The notes under the pieces: model-generated
What the model was told of the DNA's origin: nothing
Seen by the model: only the letters and a program-made list of their open reading frames with translations
The model's database searches: none
Made by a program: the position numbers and the translations under genes
Assembly: GCA_016946835.1 (NCBI GenBank)
Contig: JACVTC010000021.1
Span: forward strand, 1,610,001 to 1,657,500
Reading direction: 5' to 3'
Source: Neocallimastix lanati (nom. inval.)
Taxonomy: Eukaryota; Neocallimastigomycota; Neocallimastigomycetes; Neocallimastigales; Neocallimastigaceae
Length of the DNA: 47,500 bases
Shown: positions 34,837 to 42,313 of the stretch, piece after piece
Position numbering within the stretch: the stretch's first letter is position 1
Layout of the letters: the number at the start of each line of letters is the position of its first letter

Positions 34837-35379
34837 TATATATACATATAGAAATAAAAAATAAAATGTTCATATATATTATTAATAATATATAGATTTA
34901 TATCTTTATTTTAAATATTTTTTTTTTCTTACTTCATTTTATTATCAATGATATACCTATTCATCCAAATTTTTAATATTCTTGGTATATAAATTAATTT
35001 TTTATTGGTTATTTTACATAATTGAATGATAAATTGAAATTTTGAAAATTTATATAATACCCATAAATATTTACTTAAAATATTGATAATAATTAATAAT
35101 AATAATTTCATAAGATTTCTTTTTTTTTTTTTTTTCTTTTTTTTTAAATACATATATATTATATTTAAAAATATTAATAAATCATAATTCCACTCTTGAA
35201 ACCATCTCTCTTTTATTTGTATTTTTGTATTTTTTTTTTTTTTTTTTATATTGTTGTTTGTTGTTCCTCAAGATAAAGATCAACTAATTGAATTTTTTTT
35301 TCTTATTTTATTCTAATATATATAAAAAATCAATGAGTTGACTTTTTTTTTCATTCTAATATATATAAAAGATCAATTA

Positions 35380-35427
<48 letters not shown>

Positions 35428-35740
35428 TAATGTATTGATTATTGACTTTATATATTTTAGTCTGTCTTCCGAGGGGTTTTCCCCCTTGTGTTTTTAAAGT
35501 AAAAAGGGTAAAAAAAAATTATAAAGTGAAATGGTCAACCAATTAATATAATAATTATAAAGAAATTAATTTAGCATAACCGAACCTAATTATGGAATAA
35601 TAAAGGGTATATCAGAAATTAAAATAATAATTCAATAAGCTATCACATAATAAAATTAAATACTACGATGATGCTCAAAGTAAAGTAAAACTATACAAAG
35701 AACATATATCAATATATTTCTATAAAAAAAAAAAAAAAAA
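32419..35740. other. AT-rich desert with homopolymers
   Basis: No gene found. Long T runs at about 33743-33769, 34799-34830 and 35385-35425, an A run near 34619-34642, a GA repeat (gagagagagag near 34094) and an ATT microsatellite near 34290-34328. One hairpin, gagggg-tttt-ccccct near 35471-35486, stands out. Confidence 0.65.
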
Positions 35741-36790
35741 ACAGGTTTGTTCGTTAATAGTAATTTCATAGTAGTAGTAAATGCTGCTCCCGCCCCTTAT
35801 TCTGACGACCATTCCATTCCAACAATAATAATTCCTTGGAAAAATATTAATATTAATCTATTCGAGGAAATTTTTAATACGTTTATATCTATTTTTCATT
35901 TTCATTATTTAGTTTTTAAAAAGTTTTTTTAAAGGATTACCAATATATTTTTTTTTTTTTACTTTTTTTTCTTAGCTATTCTCAGAATTCCATAACCCTC
36001 GGCTGCCTGCCCGCTCTTTCCCGAAAATACTAGTATTGAATTCACAGATACAGACAGATACAGACAGTCCTAGGGGAGAACGTTGAAAATGATGATTGGT
36101 ACCATATAATTAATGATAACACATCCATCACTCCGTCATCAACTCTCAAACATCTCTAGATACGGGATACGTTGCTAACTTCAACAATTTTTTTTTTTCT
36201 TTTTTCCAAAACGATGAATGTTGAATGTTGCAGCTAACAAAGGATATTGTGGAACGATTAAGACTTATTGTGGAAGCAGTTGTCAGAAAGAAATTCAGTT
36301 AGTATGAATTATTTATTACTACACCAAGAAATACCGAAATCAAGTACCTTCTACAATTCTAAGACTAAGCAGTGCTTATCGTCAAAAAAAAAAAAAAAAA
36401 AAGAGAACTTTAGTATGAAACCATTGATAAGAACTTGTCTTGAAAATGATAACTTCCAATGGGATGGTATATCTTTCACTAAAAAAAAAAAAAAAAAAAA
36501 AAAAGGGTTGACTTCCATTCTAAGCGTAAACTCGACATGCTCTAGGTATGGATCTCTTGGGACGTAGAGAATAGCAAGATTAAAGATCAAGGACGAATTG
36601 ATAGAATTATTCTTTTGAATAATGATTATGAAGATGAAACCAAACTCCTATGAAATATGACATAAATGGATCATGAACAGACTTCGCTTAAAGAAGAATT
36701 AAAAACTATTTAATGGATTATCCCCACCCAAATCAATACATTCATAGTAAGATATTTAAGAGTACCCTAAATAAAGAGTACCAAAAGGAA
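35741..36790 (+). pseudogene. Decayed retroelement sequence upstream of pol relic
   Basis: GC-richer than the flanks and coding-like in short pieces (for example NAAPAPYSDDHSIPTIIIPW near 35770-35830) but broken by stops and by A runs at 36384-36402 and 36481-36504. It probably belongs to the same dead element as the pol relic that follows. No motif allows a firm assignment. Confidence 0.35.
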
Positions 36791-37660
36791 ATTATTAAGC
36801 TTCTGGAAGGTAACATTATAATATTATAATTATTGTTACTTCTTCTGATGAATTAATTCCTTCAAACTTAACTCCTCATAAAATAAAATTAAAAAAAAAA
36901 GAAGGAACGAAATCAGTGAAACAGAGAAGCTATAGATTTAAGCAAATTTAAATCTGATATATTAAAAGAAGAATTAAAAAAAAAAAAGATATTAAATAAA
37001 AACATCCATAGAATCATCTCATTCATCTTGGAATTCTCCCGTAGTATTTGAGATCTAAAATTCAGAAGGAAAATGGAGAATGTTGCATAGATAGATTATC
37101 GAAGAGTTAATGATGTAATAATGAAGGAATCCTATTCCTTACCCCTACGTTGATGAAAATATTCGATAACTAGACAAGGAGCCAAAAAAAATTTTTATGA
37201 TAATGGATCTTTACCCGGGCTATCATTAAATACTTATGGAAGGAAGAAAGTATAGAAATCCCCAACCTTTACTACCAAATTCGTTAAATTATTAATTTAA
37301 GGTCATACCCTTTCAATCTTACTAATGCTCTCGCAACCTTCCAAAGAAAGATAAAAAAAAAAAAAAAAGAAAAAAAGGAAAAAAAAAAAAATAATAATAA
37401 ATTTTCCTTTAATTGATGAATACATGTACAATTTCATGGATAATGATCTAATTTACTCGAAAACTATTGAAGAACACCGAAGTCCATCGCCAACAAGTAA
37501 TAGAAATCTTCCCGTTAAGATGGATGGGACTTAAATGCTAGCTCATTAGGTTTGTTAGGTTGTTAATAAAAATTTAGTAATATCAATCTGGTGAAAAGAA
37601 CATTCTAGTTGATGCTCTATCTTCAATGAAAGAATGAAGTAGAAAAAAAAAAAAAGGAAT
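36791..37660 (+). pseudogene. Ty3/gypsy pol relic (RT and end of RNase H)
   Basis: Plus-strand remains can be followed by comparison with element E pol. Near 36840-36960: TSSDELIPSNLTPHKIKL and SVKQRSYRF; near 37070-37110: KWRM...DYRRVNDV; near 37195-37240: MDLYPGYH; near 37315-37350: NALATFQRK; near 37425-37470: FMDNDLIYSKTIEEH, the active-site region, with one Asp of IDD replaced by Asn (DND). Near 37600-37635: LVDALSSMKE, the end of RNase H. Numerous frameshifts, stops and expanded A runs (for example 37350-37392) separate the pieces. Long dead copy of a family close to element E. Confidence 0.75.
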
Positions 37661-37778
37661 TTTAAATAATGAAAAAAAATTATTCAAGAAAAGGCAGGAC
37701 TCTTTGTACTTCTTAATTAATTAAAATTAAATAGACATTGGCTTATTAATAAAGTCACCTTCCTTTATAATAATAATT

Positions 37779-37780
37779 AT

Positions 37781-37819
<39 letters not shown>

Positions 37820-37937
37820 TTTTTAAACAACAAAAGATTTTTAAACAAAAAAAGATTTTTAAACAAAAAAAAAAAAAGATTTTTAAACAACAAAAGATTT
37901 TTAAACAACAAAAAGATTTTTAAACAATAAAAGATTT
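37779..37937. repeat. A run plus 18-bp minisatellite
   Basis: An A run of about 34 bases is followed by six copies of gatttttaaaca with caaaa-type spacers of variable A length. It lies between the pol relic and the tRNA-like gene. Confidence 0.85.
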
Positions 37938-37997
37938 ACAAAAAAAAATTTTTTTTTTTTCATTACATTAAGAAAATTCAAAAAAAAAAATGACAAT

Positions 37998-38071
37998 TAC
38001 TCGAACCCGGGTTCGAACCGGAAATCTTTTTCGTATAAAAGCAAACGTGATAACCACTATACTATTCGGAT
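37998..38071 (-). tRNA. tRNA-like gene, possibly decayed tRNA-Glu
   Basis: Minus strand. It has an A-box-like TAGTATAGTGGTTA, a B-box GGTTCGAAC, a T arm TCCGG-TTCGAAC-CCGGG and an acceptor with 6 of 7 pairs. A T run directly downstream would serve as a Pol III terminator. The front resembles eukaryotic tRNA-Glu (TCCGA, then the same D arm). The anticodon arm is odd: TTTGC-TTTTATA-CGAAA, where the two innermost pairs do not form. The loop position gives anticodon TTA, which would read UAA. More likely a decayed gene than a working suppressor. Confidence 0.6.
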
Positions 38072-38090
38072 ATTACATTTTTTTGATAAG

Positions 38091-38094
38091 AATG
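38091..38094 (+). repeat. Target duplication of element E, left
   Basis: aatg immediately before the 5' LTR; the same four bases follow the 3' LTR at 47171-47174. Confidence 0.7.
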
Positions 38095-38930
38095 TGGTAA
38101 AGAACGAACATATAATGGATTATTAATTAGAATTTCAACTTACTTTAGAATCCATTATATTATTCTTTACTTAATATTACTTTACTATATTTTCTATACT
38201 AAAATATTTTCTAAATATATTTTTTTTATTTTTATTAAAAGTTTCTAAAATATTATCAATAATTCTATATTTTTATTATTAATATCAATATCTATAATTT
38301 AACCTTAAATTTTATTATTTTATTAAAGTGTTTATTATCAATATTAATATTTTATTTTTATTTTCAAATATATTATTATATTATTATTATATTGTATCAA
38401 TATTAAACTTGTATTCTTTTTAGTATTTTATTTTATTTTTAAATTGATTATTTAATATTTTTTTTATTCCCCACAAATAAAATCAAATCTTAATTGATTA
38501 ATAATAAATATTAAATATATTATAGTTTTTAAATTTATTTTATATAAAATATAAGAATATTATATTAACATTCTTGATTAAAATAACTTTATTTTTCTGT
38601 AAAATCTTTTTAAATTTTGTTTGTTTCTTTTCGTATATATTAAATAATTTAGTTTTAGTATATGAAAAATAATATAAAATTATATAAACAAAATTTATTA
38701 AAATAAAAATATTTATGAATTAATTAATTTAAATTAATATAAAATTGAAGTAATTAGTAATAGTAGATTATTTTTTTTAAATATGATAACAAAATGTAGA
38801 AAGGCTTTACATATTTATTTTTTTTCAAAAAGTATAAATAAGTGAAGTTTTTCAAGAATTAAAATGTAGACAGAAAAATATTGAAAATAAATAATTAAAT
38901 AAAAATTCTAATAAAACCCGAACCATAACA
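38095..38930 (+). repeat. Element E 5' LTR
   Basis: 836 bp starting TGGTAAAGAACG and ending CCGAACCATAACA. It has the same length as the 3' LTR and no difference that I can see. It should contain promoter and polyadenylation signals, but in such AT-rich sequence no TATA or signal can be singled out. Confidence 0.95.
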
Positions 38931-38937
38931 TAATTTA

Positions 38938-38955
38938 TGGTGGAGATATCGGGGA
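38938..38955 (+). promoter_or_regulatory. Element E primer-binding site
   Basis: TGGTGGAGATATCGGGGA, 7 nt after the LTR, would pair with the last 18 nt of a tRNA ending in CCA. It is identical to the site of element S. The primer tRNA was not identified; it does not read as initiator Met. Confidence 0.8.
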
Positions 38956-39000
38956 ATATTAGAAAAATAAAATTTAATATTATTTATTAATTAAATTATT

Positions 39001-39186
39001 TAACAAAGCCTTGGATATAGATTTCCGGGCTAAGTTTAACCTACATAGTAATTGGGCTAGTAGGCTCTGGACTGCTGTATTTTATATTGAATACAGTAGC
39101 CGTGGTACCCGCGTGGCATGACGCCGTGAAGAGGCAAGCTGCACGTCAGACAGGGTATACTATCAGATTATCCATAAGTTTTGTTA
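39001..39186 (+). ncRNA. Structured leader RNA domain I
   Basis: A GC-rich patch in the element E leader that closes on itself. Outer stem taacaaa (39001-39007) with tttgtta (39180-39186); next stem tggata (39012-39017) with tatcca (39169-39174). Inside are a long hairpin ctgctgtatt/aatacagtag (39072-39099, one G-U), a stem gtaccc/gggtatac (39105-39110 with 39153-39160), hairpin gcgt-ggcatg-acgc (39111-39124) and a stem cgtg/cacg (39125-39145). This is a multibranch fold. It may act in packaging, dimerisation, priming or translation; no known ribozyme or riboswitch core was recognised. Confidence 0.6.
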
Positions 39187-39241
39187 AATAATAATAATTA
39201 ATAATTTAATATTAATATTAATAATAATAAAAGTTATAATA

Positions 39242-39299
<58 letters not shown>
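39242..39299 (+). repeat. A-run in element E leader
   Basis: 58 consecutive A residues between the two structured domains. Further A runs lie at 39880-39917 and 39970-40010. Confidence 0.9.
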
Positions 39300-39301
<2 letters not shown>

Positions 39302-39494
39302 TTGGAAAACTTTAGTTTTTGTAGTAACTTTATTTAATTATAGATTATAAAATAAAAAATAATAATAAAAAAAAAAAATAATAAAAAGTTAACAAATTTA
39401 CGAAGTTAATATTCGAGTAAGACAGTGTTAGCTTGCAGGATATTAATTTCATAAACTCTTATTTACAATTTTGCAAGGTTTTGTAGATTGTAAA

Positions 39495-39674
39495 CGCGAG
39501 TATCTCAAGGAACAAATCCTTGACAATTAGGCAAATACGCCCTAGAACTATAAAACCTTCACGCTGAAGGCAACTACACACTTCAACAGGTGATAGTTTG
39601 TTCACTCGCGCAGAAAATAAGAGGTGGGTCAGGTTCGATCCCTGATAAAACCCTGGTCATTCTTGCGAAGTGAC
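39495..39674 (+). ncRNA. Structured leader RNA domain II with T-arm mimic
   Basis: A long-range stem cgcgagt (39495-39501) with actcgcg (39604-39610) encloses three hairpins: tcaagga/tccttga (39505-39523), tagg/ccta (39528-39544) and ccttc/gaagg (39556-39570). Directly after come tcagg-ttcgatc-cctga (39629-39645), exactly the 5-bp stem and 7-nt loop of a tRNA T arm, and gtcattc/gaagtgac (39656-39674) with a ttgc loop. The T arm also forms a Pol III B-box-like ggttcgatcc. Reading such a mimic as an aid to tRNA primer use is inference. Confidence 0.6.
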
Positions 39675-39873
39675 GTTAAAATATATAGTTTTTTTTATTT
39701 TTATTTTAGGCTTTTATAAATTTGTTCGCCTATTATTATTATTATTATTATTATTTTTGCAATAAAATAAAAATATATATATATTTTTTTTCCTTTTATT
39801 AAAATAATAAATATTTCATTAATAAATTTTTTTTAATAAATAATAAATTAAATTTTTCCTTAGTGTAGAACAA

Positions 39874-39921
<48 letters not shown>

Positions 39922-39965
39922 TTTTTTTTTAACCAATAGTATTATCATAGATATAGATTTATATA

Positions 39966-40015
<50 letters not shown>

Positions 40016-40436
40016 TAATTAATGATAAATATTAAAATAATAAGCAAAAAAAAATTTTTTTTTTTGTAGTACAAATTTTTAATTTTTTTTTTAATAAGAA
40101 TAAATTTTATAAATAAATTTTTTTTTTTTATTAATAATTCTAAATAATAAATTGTAATTTTTTTTTTATGTTTATCAGTTTATTTTATTTTTTTTTAATA
40201 TATACATGTACAATATATATATATAGAATATATAAAATTAGATTATTTATATAAAATTAGATTATTATTATTATTTTTCAAATAAGTGTATTATTTTTAT
40301 GATTTTATATAATTAAATTTTTTTTTTTTTTCGAAATTTTTATAATTGAAATTTTTTTTTTGTGTGTTAAATTTTCTATTATTCGTTATATAATTAATTA
40401 AATTTTAATTAAAAAGAAAAATATAAATAAGCTGTC
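39675..40436. other. AT-only part of element E leader
   Basis: Homopolymers and ATT repeats with no gene and no GC-rich patch. It separates domain II from the next composed segment. Confidence 0.7.
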
Positions 40437-40730
40437 TTACAACTCTCTACGCGGGATAGTTGAACACCCACACATAATACTTTATTGTTTTGATCTTGTT
40501 GATACTGGGAAGGATACGTTATTATCTTCTTTATTACTAACAATAAGTTAGCCAAATTAAAAAGAATTTAATATTGCTACCTTCTTTTTATTAAGTTTCT
40601 TAATAATTAACAATCGACATTATCAACTTATCAATAAAGAGCTAAGGGGACTTATTGTAAGAAGGGTTAACAAGCTATATATTTGATGGTTCAACACTAT
40701 ATAGTTTGGCTTGTATTTTAACTTTTTATT
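40437..40730 (+). other. Leader segment with extended hairpin
   Basis: More balanced base composition than its flanks. It ends with a hairpin of caagc/gcttg (40671-40675 with 40709-40713) stacked near ctatata/tatatag (40675-40681 with 40698-40704). Other pairings are less clear. There is no open reading frame of note. It may be a third RNA domain or a decayed coding piece. Confidence 0.4.
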
Positions 40731-41020
40731 TAATATTTCATTAAATGTTATAACAAAGAATTAATAGAATAATAAATATATACAAAAAAGAAATAAAAAT
40801 AAAAATAAATATACATTATTATTATTATTTAAGTATTTATACAATTTGCTTTATGTTATATTAATTATTTTAATAAAGGAAATAAATATATTAAATAAAA
40901 TTAAATAAAGAAGTTATTACTACAAATAAATTTAAAAAAAAAAAAAAGATTAAGATATACATATTTTGTGTATTAATGCTTAAGAGAATATAATAAACAT
41001 TAAAATTCATAATAAAAAGC

Positions 41021-41190
41021 TTCAGATTTTCAAATTGCGTTTTTGAGTCTGAATTTATTTTTTTTTTAGTTTCAGATTTTCGAAGGGTGTTTTCGAGTCT
41101 GAATTAATTTATCAGATTTTCAGAGAGAGATTCTGAGTCTGAATTATTATTGGAATAAAGAATTGGATTGTCAGAGGGTTTTCTGAGTCC
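41021..41190 (+). promoter_or_regulatory. Array of four covarying hairpins before gag
   Basis: Hairpins at 41021-41053, 41071-41103, 41111-41143 and 41165-41190. The first three share the outer pairing of cagattttc-type 5' arms with gagtctg-type 3' arms and an internal loop tttt/ag. The inner stem changes in a compensated way: caaa/tttg, cgaa/ttcg, caga/tctg. The fourth has outer gga/tcc and inner tcaga/tctga. They end about 120 nt before the gag ATG. Role unknown; RNA packaging or translational control are candidates. Confidence 0.7.
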
Positions 41191-41311
41191 ATAATTATAT
41201 TATTATAAAACAAAGATAAATTTATTTTTTTTTTGTTATTAAATATATTTTTAAAGTAAACATATTTTTAAATTGGATATCATAGCATTAATACCATTTT
41301 TAAATTTTCAA

Positions 41312-42205
41312 ATGGCTGAAAATAAAATCAATTTTAAAGAATTAAAAAAGGAATTAAAAGATATCGAGAAAATTTCAAAGGAAAATCTCGATATCAAATC
41401 TTGGGAATCAGAAATCCGATTATGGATAAAACTTGAGGAAGTTACTGATCCCAAAAAGATTTTTACCGCCTGCTTACTCACGTCTACTGGAGAGCCTCGC
41501 GAAGTTATCCAGGATTTAATTGAAAGTTACAGTACCGATTCTGAATCAGAAAGTGAGGACGAAGAAGAAGAAGAATCTGATTCAGAAGAAAAGAAAAAAG
41601 ATGAATATCCTTCCTTAAAGGAAATTGTAGAAGCAATAGAAACTTTTTATGGTCTTAAAGAAGACCAGAATATGTTACTTCGTGAGCTCCGTGCTTTAAG
41701 AATTAAAAGAAATGAGCGAGTAAAAGACTTTAATACTCGTTTCCGATCCATATATTTGAAATTAGATAAGAAAAGAAAGAAGCGAGTCAGTGTTCTCGAT
41801 TATATTGATGCTCTTAGGAACAATGAAGAAGCTTGGAAAAAGGTCTCCCTTAAGGATGACATTTCTTTAAATCGGGCGTTTGACATTGCCGAAAAAGTTG
41901 ATAGAGTAATGAATTTGAGACCCTCAAAAGAGTACTCAACTGAAATTGTCAACCCAAGAATAAATATCAGGAATAATTATCAAAACAACAGAAAGGTAGT
42001 AAGAGAGAATTATGAAGTTAGAAGCCCAAAAAGAAATAAAGATTACGAATTGGAGGACTTAACAAAAAAAATGAAAAATCTTACCATTAAAGCCTGTTTT
42101 TATTGTAGCGATCCAGGACATTTGCAGTATAATTGTCCTAAGTTAAATGCAATTATTCAAGAAAATAAGAAACGGTTATATAGTGGAAAATCTTTAAACC
42201 ACTAA
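41312..42205 (+). CDS. gag: Element E Gag
   Basis: 297 residues from ATG 41312 (MAENKINFKELKKELK); a longer frame upstream begins only at TTG and is not preferred. The middle holds a capsid-like region (SWESEIRLWIKLEEV; VKDFNTRFRSIYLKL), interrupted by an acidic low-complexity loop (DSESESEDEEEEESDSEE). The C-terminus has the CCHC knuckle CFYCSDPGHLQYNC, which binds RNA, and basic residues. It forms the particle in which reverse transcription takes place. The frame ends ...KSLNH-TAA. The last sense codons include the slippery TTA AAC used to shift into pol. Confidence 0.9.
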   Translation: MAENKINFKELKKELKDIEKISKENLDIKSWESEIRLWIKLEEVTDPKKIFTACLLTSTGEPREVIQDLIESYSTDSESESEDEEEEESDSEEKKKDEYPSLKEIVEAIETFYGLKEDQNMLLRELRALRIKRNERVKDFNTRFRSIYLKLDKKRKKRVSVLDYIDALRNNEEAWKKVSLKDDISLNRAFDIAEKVDRVMNLRPSKEYSTEIVNPRINIRNNYQNNRKVVRENYEVRSPKRNKDYELEDLTKKMKNLTIKACFYCSDPGHLQYNCPKLNAIIQENKKRLYSGKSLNH

Positions 42206-42313
42206 AAGGGAGAGGAAGCACTCCCTATAAAAATAAAATAGCTTCATTACAATACAAATCCATTCCTAGTAGTACAAATGATTATAATAAGGAAGAAAAA
42301 GAAGATGCTTCCT
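42193..42313 (+). promoter_or_regulatory. Predicted -1 frameshift signal with pseudoknot
   Basis: Slippery heptamer T TTA AAC at 42193-42199 in the gag frame, two codons before the gag stop. After 7 nt comes a perfect stem agggag (42207-42212) with ctccct (42221-42226). Its loop aggaagca (42213-42220) is fully complementary to tgcttcct at 42306-42313, giving a second 8-bp stem with a 79-nt connecting loop. The shift leads exactly into the pol frame. U UUA AAC is a well-known -1 slippery site in other RNA viruses and retroelements. Confidence 0.8.

Noticed and set aside
36268-36590. ORFs of 99 and 79 residues crossing A runs
   Set aside because: Open only because homopolymers code Lys or Phe; the sequence is a decayed retroelement.
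39495-39674. Group I intron or tmRNA in the leader
   Set aside because: None of the conserved core motifs could be found; only hairpins and a T-arm-like loop.
41273-41311. N-terminal extension of Gag upstream of ATG 41312
   Set aside because: It begins at TTG; the in-frame ATG at 41312 is the natural eukaryotic start.
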